A stretch of 47,788 nucleotides of DNA from Ignavibacteriota bacterium. GTDB lineage: Bacteria; Bacteroidota; Ignavibacteria; UBA10030; UBA6906. Of the stretch, positions 25,924 through 34,712 are shown one piece after another. A model generated the notes under the pieces. The model worked only from the letters and a program-made list of their open reading frames with translations. It was not told where the DNA came from and made no database searches. The stretch is from positions 1-47,788 of the forward strand of contig PMBF01000039.1 in NCBI GenBank assembly GCA_003152875.1, in the 5' to 3' direction. A program made the position numbers and the translations under genes. How positions within the stretch are numbered: the first letter of the stretch is position 1; every line of letters begins with the position of its first letter.

Positions 25924-27000
25924 ATTAAAACATTAATCATCCGCTTTAGTTCCGTCGGCGATATCGTCCTCTCTTCCCCGCTGATCCGCGCACTCCGGCA
26001 CCGGTTTCCGGACATGCAGATGGATTTCCTCGTGAAGGACGCATACGCGGACCTCGTTCGGTGGAACCCGCACGTCACCCGTGTCATTGCATTCCCGCAG
26101 GGAGGCGCATTTCAGGACCTCGTCCGCCTGCGCCGCCGCATCCGCGCGGAGAGGTACGACGTCATCCTCGACATTCACGACAGTCTGCGGAGCCGCTTTC
26201 TCTGCGCCGGTGCACGATCGGTGCGCCGTGTGAACAAGCGTAAGATCGCGCGATTCGCGCTCATCCATTTCAAGGTGAACCTCTACGGGCTGTTCCGCGG
26301 GGCGCCCGGTGTGGCGGAACGATATCTTGAAACCGCCAGCGGCCTTGGCGTGGCGGGAGACGGCGGGGGTCCGGAGCTCTTCCTGCCTGCGGCCGCCGTT
26401 GAGCGAGCGCAGGAGCTCCTGGCGGCGGAGGGGCTCGAGGGAGAGACGGCGCTCCTGGGGATCTGCCCGTCCGCAAGGCACTTCACCAAGATGTGGCCCG
26501 AGGAGCGCTTCGCGGAAGCTGCGGCGCTATTTGCGGTGCGGCGGCATGCTTCCGTTGTGCTCTTCGGAGCGGACGACGAGGCCGAGCGATGCCGCTCCAT
26601 CGCCAGGGCGATAGCCCGGCGCTCGCCGGTGACGCGGACGGCAGTCCTGGCCGGGCACTCCTCTCTTCTCGAGAGCGCAGCCGTCATGGACCGGTGCGGT
26701 GTTGTCGTCACCAACGACACCGGTCTCATGCATTGTGCGACCGCGCGCGGACGTCCGGTGGTCGCCGTGTTCGGATCCACCGTTCGCCAGTTCGGCTTCT
26801 TCCCGATGGGCGCGGCGAGCCGAGTGGTTGAGCACCCTTCTCTTGCCTGCCGTCCGTGCACGCACATCGGCAGGGAGCAATGTCCCCTGGGGCATTTCCG
26901 CTGCATGACGGAGATCGTCCCTGAGGCAGTTGTGGACGCGGCATCGTCGGTGTGGGAGGCGGCATCGCCGGCCGCCGCTGTCACCCGGCGGAGTTCTTGA
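25924..27000 (+). CDS. glycosyltransferase family 9 (heptosyltransferase-like)
   Basis: 358 residues if translation starts at ATT 25924, giving the canonical N-terminus (M)KTLIIRFSSVGDIVLSSP; AGGA (25912-25915) is 8 nt upstream. The track start (TTG 25867) overlaps a promoter -35 box. GT9 motifs are the N-terminal RFSSVGD, CPSARHFTKMWP, VVTNDTGLMHCA and VAVFGSTV. It transfers heptose or a related sugar onto the lipid A inner core at the cytosolic face of the inner membrane. waaA starts 5 nt after its stop, so both should act on LPS core. Sugar specificity unproven. Confidence 0.88.
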   Translation: MKTLIIRFSSVGDIVLSSPLIRALRHRFPDMQMDFLVKDAYADLVRWNPHVTRVIAFPQGGAFQDLVRLRRRIRAERYDVILDIHDSLRSRFLCAGARSVRRVNKRKIARFALIHFKVNLYGLFRGAPGVAERYLETASGLGVAGDGGGPELFLPAAAVERAQELLAAEGLEGETALLGICPSARHFTKMWPEERFAEAAALFAVRRHASVVLFGADDEAERCRSIARAIARRSPVTRTAVLAGHSSLLESAAVMDRCGVVVTNDTGLMHCATARGRPVVAVFGSTVRQFGFFPMGAASRVVEHPSLACRPCTHIGREQCPLGHFRCMTEIVPEAVVDAASSVWEAASPAAAVTRRSS

Positions 27001-27005
27001 ACCGT

Positions 27006-28295
27006 ATGCGCCAGCTCTGGGAATTCCTCTATACAACTCTCTTCATTCCTCTCCTCTGGCTCGTGCTGCGCTTTCTCGGGCTTGTGAAGTCCAAGGTCCG
27101 CCGCGGCATCGAGGGGCGCCGAGGACTCTTCGGAGAGCTCGCCGGCCGCATGCAGAGAGTCCCCCCCGGTCCGAGGGTCTGGTTCCACGCCTCCTCGATG
27201 GGCGAATTCGAACAGGCCAAACCGATCATTGCCGAGCTCAAGCGCCGGGATCCGGGGGTACGGGTCATCGCGAGTTTCTTTTCGCCCTCAGGGTACGACC
27301 ATTCCCTCAAGTACGCGCTGGCCGATGTGATCACATATCTTCCCTTTGATACCGACCCCGGGGCGAGGAAGTTTCTCGACCTGGTCCGCCCCACCGCAGC
27401 CGTCCTGGTGCGCTACGACGTCTGGCCGAACATGATCTGGGAGCTGGAGCGGCGGGGGATTCCCATCCTGATCGCGAATGCGACCATGAGACAGTCGAGT
27501 CCCCGTTTTCTCCCCGTGATCCGGAATTTTCACCACCACCTGTACAGCAGCATCCGTGAGATCCTCACCGTATCGGAATCCGACGTTGAGGCGTTTCGCC
27601 GCTTCTCGCTCGGGCGCACGCACATTGAGGCCATCGGGGACACGCGCTTTGACCAGGTCTGCACGAGAAGCGCCGAGGCGCGCAAGCACCACCTGCTTCC
27701 CGAACAGGTCTCCCGAGGGAAAAAAGTCATCGTGATCGGGAGCAGCTGGCCCGAAGACGAGGAGGTGATCGTTCCCGCGTTCCTGGAGATGCGGGGTCCG
27801 GATACGCTCATGGTGATCGTCCCTCACGAGCCAACGCTAGAGCACCTCGAGGAGCTTGAGCGCCGGGTAAACGGGGATGTTCGGTCCCTGCGGTTTTCCG
27901 CACTGAACGAATACAACGGAGAGCCGGTGATCATCGTGGACAGCATCGGCATCCTGCTGATGCTGTATGCAGCGGGACACGTGGCGTATGTGGGCGGGAG
28001 CTTCAGGCAGGGGGTCCACAACGTCATTGAAGCAGCGGTGTACGGGATACCGGTGGTCTTCGGGCCGCGCCACAGGAATTCGCAGGAAGCGGTCCAGCTT
28101 GCAGAGCGCGGCGGGGCGTTCGTGGTCGACGGGAGCCAGGCCATGGCCTCGGTCCTGGAGAGGCTGCTCACCGATGACAGGGCGCGCATCGAAGCCGGGC
28201 ACCTCGCGGCGCAGTTTGTGGTTACGAACACAGGAGCAACCGGGCGTTTCCTCCAGCACCTGGACCCCTACCTGCATTCACCGGGAACACCATGA
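27006..28295 (+). CDS. waaA: 3-deoxy-D-manno-octulosonic acid (Kdo) transferase
   Basis: 429 residues from ATG 27006, 5 nt after the GT9 stop, with GGAG 12 nt upstream. An N-terminal membrane anchor (WEFLYTTLFIPLLWLVLRF) precedes the GT30 domain with FHASSMGEFEQAKP and the C-terminal half containing YVGGSFRQGVHNVIEAAVYG and a FGPRHRNSQEA loop. It attaches Kdo to lipid A precursors at the inner membrane. It overlaps larC by 4 nt (ATGA). Confidence 0.95.
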   Translation: MRQLWEFLYTTLFIPLLWLVLRFLGLVKSKVRRGIEGRRGLFGELAGRMQRVPPGPRVWFHASSMGEFEQAKPIIAELKRRDPGVRVIASFFSPSGYDHSLKYALADVITYLPFDTDPGARKFLDLVRPTAAVLVRYDVWPNMIWELERRGIPILIANATMRQSSPRFLPVIRNFHHHLYSSIREILTVSESDVEAFRRFSLGRTHIEAIGDTRFDQVCTRSAEARKHHLLPEQVSRGKKVIVIGSSWPEDEEVIVPAFLEMRGPDTLMVIVPHEPTLEHLEELERRVNGDVRSLRFSALNEYNGEPVIIVDSIGILLMLYAAGHVAYVGGSFRQGVHNVIEAAVYGIPVVFGPRHRNSQEAVQLAERGGAFVVDGSQAMASVLERLLTDDRARIEAGHLAAQFVVTNTGATGRFLQHLDPYLHSPGTP

Positions 28296-29470
28296 AGATT
28301 GCCCTGCTTGACACGGTCGGCGGGATCGCCGGCGACATGACCATGGCTGCCCTGGTGGGGGCCGGGATGCCCTTCGAGACGCTGAAGACCGAGCTGGGCA
28401 GGCTTCCTCTCGGGGGGTTCCATCTGGAGATGACGCACGTCCGGCGAAGCGCGATCGACGCGGTCCACATCGACGTGGTCGTCACCGACCAGCCCCACTA
28501 CCATCGCCACCTGAAAGATATTCTCGACATCATCGGGCACGCCCAGCTGAGCGAAGGCGTGCGCAACCGGGCGACGCAGGTGTTCAGGGTCATCGCCGAG
28601 GCCGAGGCGGCGGTTCACAACACCACCGCCGAAGATATCCACTTTCACGAGGTGGGAGCTCTCGATTCCATCGTGGACATCGTGGGCACGGCCGTGTGTC
28701 TCGACACTCTGGGGATCGAGGCGGTGTACTCCTCCCCGGTGAAGCTGGGCAGCGGCGGGCTCATCACCACGCAGCACGGCGTGATGCCGACTCCCGCGCC
28801 GGCGGTGCTTGAGATCCTGAAAGGCTATCCCGTTGTGCTGACGTCGATCCCCCATGAGCTGACCACCCCTACGGGGGCGGCAATCGTGAAGGCCCTTTCC
28901 CGCGGGGTATTGCGGGACGAGCGGATTCGCGTGGAGGCGATCGGCTACGGGGCCGGGACAAAGGAATTCCGGGAGATCCCAAACCTTCTGCGTGCCGTGA
29001 TCGGAGAGCTGGAAGGGGAAACGGAGGAGGAAGAGGTGGTGAGCGTCGAAACCAACATCGACGACATGAACCCGCAGCTCTACCCTCACCTCATCGACCG
29101 GCTGCTGGCTGCCGGAGCCCACGATGCATACCTGATCCCCGTCATCATGAAGAAGGGGCGTCCCGGCATCATCGTCTCCGTGATCGTCAACCGTTCCGGA
29201 CTCGACGCGGTGGCCGGGTGTCTCTTCCGCGAAACCCCGACCATCGGACTTCGCATCCATGAGACCGGACGGAGGAAGCTTCCCCGGCGGAACCTGACCA
29301 TGGCGACCTCATTCGGCGCCGTGCTGGCGAAGGCCGTGCTCCGCGACGGGCGCGAGGTGATCACGGCTGAATTCGAAGAGTGCAAACGGATCGCACTCGA
29401 GCACAACCTCCCGGTCCTCGAGGTGATGCGGCAGCTGGAGAAGGAGCTCGGGAGGGGACGCAGCGGCTGA
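28292..29470 (+). CDS. larC: nickel-pincer cofactor biosynthesis protein LarC
   Basis: 392 residues in one uninterrupted frame. Motifs are the N-terminal LLDTVGGIAGDMTMAALV, HFHEVGALDSIVDIVG, GYGAGTKEF and NIDDMNPQLY near the middle. LarC inserts nickel into the pyridinium bisthiocarboxylate nucleotide to finish the pincer cofactor of lactate racemase and other LarA-type enzymes. In Lactobacillus it is made by a programmed frameshift; here it is a single ORF. larA, larB and larE are absent from the window. The 4 nt overlap with waaA suggests co-transcription with LPS genes, an odd association. Confidence 0.93.
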   Translation: MKIALLDTVGGIAGDMTMAALVGAGMPFETLKTELGRLPLGGFHLEMTHVRRSAIDAVHIDVVVTDQPHYHRHLKDILDIIGHAQLSEGVRNRATQVFRVIAEAEAAVHNTTAEDIHFHEVGALDSIVDIVGTAVCLDTLGIEAVYSSPVKLGSGGLITTQHGVMPTPAPAVLEILKGYPVVLTSIPHELTTPTGAAIVKALSRGVLRDERIRVEAIGYGAGTKEFREIPNLLRAVIGELEGETEEEEVVSVETNIDDMNPQLYPHLIDRLLAAGAHDAYLIPVIMKKGRPGIIVSVIVNRSGLDAVAGCLFRETPTIGLRIHETGRRKLPRRNLTMATSFGAVLAKAVLRDGREVITAEFEECKRIALEHNLPVLEVMRQLEKELGRGRSG

Positions 29471-29568
29471 GCGGGGCGGGACGGGGATTGCGGGAGTACC
29501 GGAGCAGACCGGAACCGCAAGAGGCCAGGCGGAGAAGAGAGCCGTTGTCCTGCCTGAGAAGGCGGGTA

Positions 29569-29597
29569 CCGCTTCGACCATGAGCCGCACGAAGCGG
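29569..29597. other. perfect 8 bp hairpin in the larC/M49-like gap
   Basis: CCGCTTCG (29569-29576) and CGAAGCGG (29590-29597) with a 13 nt loop. There is no U-tract after it. The rest of the 29471-29700 gap shows no gene. Could be a transcript-stabilising or rho-related structure. Confidence 0.35.
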
Positions 29598-29700
29598 CGG
29601 GTACGAGTGCCGCCGGGATTCTTATTGGGGGGGAATGCCTTTGCTCATTCGGCACTGCGCTTCCGGAATGAGTCGAGCGGATACAGGAAAGGACCATGCC

Positions 29701-31359
29701 ATGAATCTCTCCCGCCTTGCAGGAATTACTCTTGTGGCAGTACTGTTCTTCATTCCGGCATGCACAACGCAAACACCCATGGACACACAGCTCGCTTCCA
29801 GCATCAAGCGGTTCGCTCCGACCGTCATCACGGCCGACACCTCAAGACTTTCGGCGGGAAACAAAGCTGCGCTGAAGAAGCTCATCGCCGCAGCCCGGCT
29901 CATGGATTCGCTCTATCTCCGGCAGACGTGGAGCGGCACCATGGAGGTCATGAAAGCACTGGAAGCGGATACCACGCTTGAAGGAAGGGAAACCCTGAGG
30001 TACTTCCGGATCAACATGGGTCCATGGTCCGGTCTGGACCACGACTCGGCCTTCGTGAAGGGGGTTCCGCCGAGGCCGCCGCAGGCCACCTTTTACCCCG
30101 ATGACATGAGGAAGGAGGAGTTCACCGAGTGGGCTGCGAAGCTTCCGAATTCCGAGAAGGAGAAGGCGACCGGATTCTTCTACGTCATCCGTCGTGATTC
30201 GGCCAAGAAGCTGTATGCCGTTACCTACAGCACCGAATACCGCGACCTCCTCGGACCCGCGGCCGGCCTGCTCCGCGAAGCGGCGTCGCTGACCGATGAT
30301 CCCTCCCTGAAGGCCTTTTTGGAAAAGCGCGCCGACGCCTTCCTGAGCAATGACTATTACGATTCCGACCTCGCGTGGATGGATCTCGACAGCCCGATCG
30401 ATGTGACGATCGGCCCGTACGAATCCTACATGGACCGCCTTTTCAATTACAAGGCGGCGTTCGAGGCATACATCAGCCTCCGGGATGACGCGGAAACTGC
30501 AAGACTCGCGCATTTCGCGGGGAGGCTTCAGGAGATCGAGGACCACCTTCCGATTGATCCCGCCTTCCGCAACCCGAAGCTGGGCGCACTGGCTCCCGTC
30601 CGCGTGGTCGACGAAGTCGCCATCGGCGGCGAGGCGCTGGCGGGCGTCCAAGCGGCCGCGTACAATCTCCCCAACGACGAGCGCATCGTCAAGGAAAAGG
30701 GGAGCAAAAGGGTACTGATGAAGAACGTTCAGGAGGCGAAGTTCACGCTGATCCTGAAACCGATCGCGGGGGTGGTGCTGGCCCCTGCCCAGCAGCCGCT
30801 GGTAGCCTTCGACCCGTTTTTCACGCACATCCTCGCCCATGAGCTCATGCACGGACTCGGCCCGCATAACATCACCCTGGCGGGCAGGAAGACGACCGTG
30901 AGGCATGAATTGAAGGAGCTCTATTCTGCGTTTGAGGAAGCGAAGGCCGACATTTCGGGGCTCTTCGCGCTTCAGTATCTGATCGATGCCGGCGCACTGG
31001 ACAAGACCCTGGAACAGCAGATGTACGTGACGTTCCTCACCGGGGTCTTCCGATCCGTCCGCTTCGGCACGAACGAAGCTCACAGCCGCGGAATGGCGAT
31101 GCAGTTCAACTACCTGTCGGACGAGGGCGCCTATGTGTACGACGAACAGGCGGGCACCTACAGTGTAGACATCGCGAAGATGAAGGGGGCCGTTCGGAAA
31201 CTGACGGGGGAGATCATGACGGTCCAGGCCACCGGAGATTACGGCGCGGCAAAAAGGATGCTCGGCATGGGGGTGATCCGTCCGCCCATGCAGCGCGTGC
31301 TGGACAGGCTCTCGGCCATCCCGGTGGATATCGCACCGGAGTTCCCGCTCGCGGAATAG
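29701..31359 (+). CDS. M49-like (dipeptidyl-peptidase III related) zinc hydrolase lipoprotein
   Basis: 552 residues from ATG 29701, with AAAGGA 7 nt upstream; the track's 22 earlier codons are not signal-like. Lipobox IPAC, followed by Thr-rich residues. The zinc site is HELMHGLGPH (His380), an HExxH form rather than the HExxxH of classical DPP III, and EEAKAD (from residue 412) supplies the third ligand. This matches the shorter bacterial and plant Nudix-associated M49 relatives. Probably a periplasmic or outer-membrane peptidase; substrate unknown. It stands alone between larC and the SDR operon. Confidence 0.85.
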   Translation: MNLSRLAGITLVAVLFFIPACTTQTPMDTQLASSIKRFAPTVITADTSRLSAGNKAALKKLIAAARLMDSLYLRQTWSGTMEVMKALEADTTLEGRETLRYFRINMGPWSGLDHDSAFVKGVPPRPPQATFYPDDMRKEEFTEWAAKLPNSEKEKATGFFYVIRRDSAKKLYAVTYSTEYRDLLGPAAGLLREAASLTDDPSLKAFLEKRADAFLSNDYYDSDLAWMDLDSPIDVTIGPYESYMDRLFNYKAAFEAYISLRDDAETARLAHFAGRLQEIEDHLPIDPAFRNPKLGALAPVRVVDEVAIGGEALAGVQAAAYNLPNDERIVKEKGSKRVLMKNVQEAKFTLILKPIAGVVLAPAQQPLVAFDPFFTHILAHELMHGLGPHNITLAGRKTTVRHELKELYSAFEEAKADISGLFALQYLIDAGALDKTLEQQMYVTFLTGVFRSVRFGTNEAHSRGMAMQFNYLSDEGAYVYDEQAGTYSVDIAKMKGAVRKLTGEIMTVQATGDYGAAKRMLGMGVIRPPMQRVLDRLSAIPVDIAPEFPLAE

Positions 31360-31503
31360 CGCTGCTCCTGCGGCTGCCGCCGCAGTGCTCTCTCCTGATT
31401 GAGCAAGCAGGGCGCCCCCGCGGGATTTCGCGGACCTTTGAGGGCAGGGGGAGCCGGGCCGGCGCAACCGGCGGCAGCACCCCGGAGAGAAGCGCGAGGC
31501 AAG

Positions 31504-31520
31504 CCTGATCCCGCATCAGG
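31504..31520. other. small hairpin upstream of the SDR gene
   Basis: CCTGAT-cccgc-ATCAGG, 6 bp stem, ending 27 nt before ATG 31548. No U-tract. May affect translation initiation of the operon; could be chance. Confidence 0.3.
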
Positions 31521-31547
31521 GATTCCCATCACGAACGAACCAGTACC

Positions 31548-32321
31548 ATGACCGGCTTGAACGGCAGCATTGTCTGCATCACGGGTGCCAGTGCAGGCAT
31601 CGGCGCGGCATGCGCAACAGAGTTCGCAAAACAGGGAGCGGCATTGCTTCTCTCTGCGCGTCGCAAGGATCGGGTCGACGAGCTTGCACGCACCCTTCGC
31701 ACCAAGCACGGGGTTCGCGTCCATACCGGCCGGCTCGATGTCCGGAGCCTGCCCGAGGTAGAGAAGTTTTTCGGCTCGCTGCCGGCCGAGTGGCGGGAGA
31801 TCGACATCCTGGTCAATAACGCCGGATTAAGCCGGGGGCTCGAAAGGCTTCAGGAGGGCAAGCCGGCCGACTGGGAGGAGATGATCGACACCAACATCAA
31901 GGGGCTGCTCTACGTGACCCGGACCGTACTTCCGGGGATGGTGGAACGCAACCGCGGGCACGTCATCAATATCGGCTCGATCGCCGGCCATCAGGTGTAT
32001 CCCGCAGGGAATGTCTACTGCGCGACCAAGCATGCCGAGCGCGCATTGAACGAGGGGATGAAGATGGACCTCCAGGGCACAGCCGTGAGGGTCACCAGCA
32101 TCGACCCGGGGCTGGTGGAGACCGAATTCAGCGTGGTCCGGTTCCATGGAGATGCGGAGCGGGCATCGCGGACCTATGCCAACATGACCCCGCTTCGACC
32201 GGAAGACATCGCCGATCTGGCGGTCTTCTGTGCCACGCGTCCACCTCACGTGAATATCCTTCAGGCGGTCATCATGCCGACGGCACAGGCGTCCGTCCAT
32301 CACGTCCACAGGTCCCCATGA
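31548..32321 (+). CDS. short-chain dehydrogenase/reductase, YdfG-like
   Basis: 257 residues. The classical SDR motifs are complete: GASAGIGAACA (cofactor), NNAGLSRG, catalytic Ser in INIGSIAGHQVYP and YCATKHAER (YxxxK). The sequence resembles YdfG-type 3-hydroxy acid/serine dehydrogenases using NADP. Cytosolic. It is the first gene of an apparent six-gene operon and its stop overlaps the next start (ATGA). The real substrate cannot be told from sequence. Confidence 0.9.
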   Translation: MTGLNGSIVCITGASAGIGAACATEFAKQGAALLLSARRKDRVDELARTLRTKHGVRVHTGRLDVRSLPEVEKFFGSLPAEWREIDILVNNAGLSRGLERLQEGKPADWEEMIDTNIKGLLYVTRTVLPGMVERNRGHVINIGSIAGHQVYPAGNVYCATKHAERALNEGMKMDLQGTAVRVTSIDPGLVETEFSVVRFHGDAERASRTYANMTPLRPEDIADLAVFCATRPPHVNILQAVIMPTAQASVHHVHRSP

Positions 32322-32584
32322 CGGACCAGCATCTGTTCACCGAAGACAATATCGACCGGCAGCTGGAATCGGCACCCTTCACGCTCGGCTACTACACCCT
32401 CCATTTCTACACGGAACGGGGGAAACCGGTGAACAGGGTGACCCCGGCGATCGAGGAATTCTATCTCTATCCGTCGGGCGGGACGCTGCGTGACAAGACG
32501 TTCAACATTGTCTTTTATAACTCCCGGTTTGACACCTACAGAGGATTCAAGCCTCCCCATCTTTCGCGATCAAAAACCGGCTGA
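32318..32584 (+). CDS. 88-residue protein of unknown function
   Basis: Not recognised. It overlaps the SDR stop by 4 nt and ends 6 nt before the murB ATG, so translation is well supported by context. It is rich in aromatic residues (GYYTLHFYTERG, IEEFYLYPSGGTL, FNIVFYNSRFDTYRGF), has no signal peptide, membrane segment or cysteine, and should be a small soluble beta-rich domain. Possible roles include a partner of the SDR or MurB; no motif decides. Confidence 0.7.
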   Translation: MTDQHLFTEDNIDRQLESAPFTLGYYTLHFYTERGKPVNRVTPAIEEFYLYPSGGTLRDKTFNIVFYNSRFDTYRGFKPPHLSRSKTG

Positions 32585-32590
32585 TTGCAG

Positions 32591-33664
32591 ATGCATGGAC
32601 ATCTCCCCCACATTCAGGAATTTCTTCCCCTTGCCCCGTACACCACGCTGGGACTCGGGGGTGCGGCGCGGTACTTCGCCGCATGCCGGACCGATGCCGA
32701 ACTGCGGGACGGGATCGCGCATGCCCGCGAACGGGGCCTTCCCTTGCTGATTCTGGGCGGGGGGAGCAATCTGGTGATTGCCGACGAGGGCTTTGACGGA
32801 CTTGTGTTGAAGCTCGAGACCCGGGGGACGAGCCGGGAAGACGCGCCCGGGGGGGTACGTCTGACTGTTGCGGCCGGCGAAGCATGGGACGAATTCGTGC
32901 GCTTGTCGGTGGAGCAGGGACTGAGCGGTGTGGAATGCCTGTCGGGCATTCCCGGATCCGTGGGGGCGACACCGATCCAGAATGTGGGCGCATACGGTCA
33001 GGAGGTCTCCCAGACCATCGCGGCGGTCGCCGCGACCGACATCCGGACCGGCGAAAGCCGCAGCTTTCTCAACGCCGAATGCCGCTTCGGTTACCGGCAG
33101 AGCAGGTTCAAGCTTGAGGATGCCGGCCGGTATGCCGTAACGGGCGTCACCTTTATGCTACAGGAGGACGGGCGCCCGCAGATCCGGTACCCCGAGCTCC
33201 AGAAGAACGTGGCCTCGACCGTGGATCTCGAAGCACTCTCCCCGGGAGCGCCGGCCCTGCAGGCAGTCAGGGAGTGCGTGCTCGCCCTGCGGCGGAAAAA
33301 ATCGATGGTCCTTGACCCTTCCGACCCCAACACAAAGTCTGCGGGTTCGTTCTTCACGAACCCGGTGGTTTCGTGCGAGGCCGCCGACCGGCTTCGCGCG
33401 CGCCATGCCGGCCTCCCCTCGTATCCCTCCGGCACCGGGGTGAAGCTGCCGGCAGCATGGCTCGTGGAACACGCAGGGTTCCCGAAGGGGTATCGTTACG
33501 GCGGAGCCGCTATTTCGGAGAACCACTCTCTTGCGCTCGTAAACCGGGGCACGACAACCGCCGAACTTCTCTCCCTGGCGCGAAGGATCCAGGATGCCGT
33601 GCAGGAGCAATTCGGGATACGGCTGGAACGGGAACCGGTGGTGATCGGGAGTACCTCCGCATGA
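32591..33664 (+). CDS. murB: UDP-N-acetylenolpyruvoylglucosamine reductase
   Basis: 357 residues from ATG 32591; the track uses TTG two codons upstream, which is equally possible. FAD-binding motifs are YTTLGLGGAARYF, LILGGGSNLVIADEGF and GIPGSVGATPIQNVGAYGQE. The active-site region SAGSFFTNPVV, with the catalytic Ser, and the C-terminal AAWLVEHAGFPKGYRYGGA follow. Length and the Tyr-loop segment indicate type I MurB as in E. coli. It makes UDP-MurNAc for peptidoglycan in the cytosol. Its stop overlaps the HAD gene start by 4 nt. Confidence 0.97.
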   Translation: MHGHLPHIQEFLPLAPYTTLGLGGAARYFAACRTDAELRDGIAHARERGLPLLILGGGSNLVIADEGFDGLVLKLETRGTSREDAPGGVRLTVAAGEAWDEFVRLSVEQGLSGVECLSGIPGSVGATPIQNVGAYGQEVSQTIAAVAATDIRTGESRSFLNAECRFGYRQSRFKLEDAGRYAVTGVTFMLQEDGRPQIRYPELQKNVASTVDLEALSPGAPALQAVRECVLALRRKKSMVLDPSDPNTKSAGSFFTNPVVSCEAADRLRARHAGLPSYPSGTGVKLPAAWLVEHAGFPKGYRYGGAAISENHSLALVNRGTTTAELLSLARRIQDAVQEQFGIRLEREPVVIGSTSA

Positions 33665-34305
33665 CTCCGGTGTTTATCTTTGACTACGGAAACGTGCTTT
33701 CTGTCGTCGACACGGGCATCTTCGGGCGAAAGGTCCTCCGGTATGCTGGCTGCTCATTCGAGGAGCTGCGTGAGCGGCATGGACGGACCCGCGAGCTGGT
33801 CATCGCCTACGAGTCCGGCTCGATGGACACGGATGCATTCATCCCCGCATTCATGGAGAAGCTCGGCCTCAGGATGTCGCGCGAGGAGTTCATCGCAGCC
33901 TGGTCGGATTTCTTCATTCCCATTCCTTACACGCGCACTCTGGTGCGGGCGGTCAAGCCTTACTGCACGGTGGCGCTGCTTTCGAACACCAACCCGCTCC
34001 ATTACGAACACGTGATCCGCCCCACGGACGTCTTCCCGCTGTTCGATGCTGTCACGCTCTCGTACGAGGCCGGAGCCATGAAACCTGCGCCGGTGATCTA
34101 TCACGACATGCTGGAGAAGCTCAAAGTACGGACCGGCGATTGTCTCTTTATCGACGATCTCCGCGAGAATGTGGAGGCGGCCAGAGCGGTCGGGATGCAG
34201 GCCCTGCTTTTCACGACGCCGGAAGAATTCCACGAGAAGCTTCTCGCCCTTCCCCTCGACCCTGTGTTGAACAGAGCACTGAAGGACATTCGAACACACA
34301 CTTGA
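33661..34305 (+). CDS. HAD-superfamily hydrolase, YihX-like
   Basis: 214 residues from ATG 33661 (GGGAG 10 nt upstream); the track's longer form overlaps murB. HAD motif I is FDYGNVLSV with nucleophile Asp, as in the DxGNV group around YihX. Motif II Ser lies in LLSNTNPLHYE, motif III Lys in AMKPAPVIYHDML and motif IV Asp pair in FIDDLRENVEAA. A small helical cap domain lies between motifs I and II. Probably a cytosolic sugar-phosphate phosphatase. Cupin follows after 7 nt. Confidence 0.9.
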   Translation: MTPVFIFDYGNVLSVVDTGIFGRKVLRYAGCSFEELRERHGRTRELVIAYESGSMDTDAFIPAFMEKLGLRMSREEFIAAWSDFFIPIPYTRTLVRAVKPYCTVALLSNTNPLHYEHVIRPTDVFPLFDAVTLSYEAGAMKPAPVIYHDMLEKLKVRTGDCLFIDDLRENVEAARAVGMQALLFTTPEEFHEKLLALPLDPVLNRALKDIRTHT

Positions 34306-34312
34306 GAATCCC

Positions 34313-34687
34313 ATGCTCACACCCACACATGTACGATCAGCCACCCGCATCCACGCGGCCGGGAGCAAACCCAAGACCATCGAAGAATTCGTCGGCAGGG
34401 TCAACACCGGCACGGAAGAGGTGAGTGTCGCCCGCATGCAGAGTCCGGAGGGATGGGTGGAACCGGGGCAGAAGCCGGACTTCGAAGAGTACACCATCGT
34501 CCTCCGCGGCACGCTGCATGTTGAGTTCCGCGGCGGAAGCATCGATGTCCACGCCGGTCAGGCGGTCATTTCCCACAAAGGGGAATGGGTGAAGTACAGC
34601 TCTCCCTATGAAGGAGGAGCTGACTACATCGCCGTCTGTGCTCCGGCTTTTTCGCCCGGCACGGTGCATCGTGAGGTGAATCCCTGA
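34313..34687 (+). CDS. small cupin-domain protein
   Basis: 124 residues, single cupin barrel. It has YTIVLRGTLHVEFRGG and a G-x-AVIS-K-GEWVKY strand typical of the two cupin motifs, but with few of the usual metal-binding histidines, so it may be a metal-poor or binding-only member. Cytosolic. It lies 7 nt after the HAD gene and 25 nt before the beta-lactamase, in the murB operon. Function not evident; sugar or small-molecule binding is possible. Confidence 0.8.
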   Translation: MLTPTHVRSATRIHAAGSKPKTIEEFVGRVNTGTEEVSVARMQSPEGWVEPGQKPDFEEYTIVLRGTLHVEFRGGSIDVHAGQAVISHKGEWVKYSSPYEGGADYIAVCAPAFSPGTVHREVNP

Positions 34688-34712
34688 AGATATACCGGTT
34701 GCTGGAGGCTTC

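Noticed and set aside
29842-31467. 541-codon minus-strand ORF
   Set aside because: Antisense to the M49-like hydrolase, whose zinc motifs are on the plus strand.
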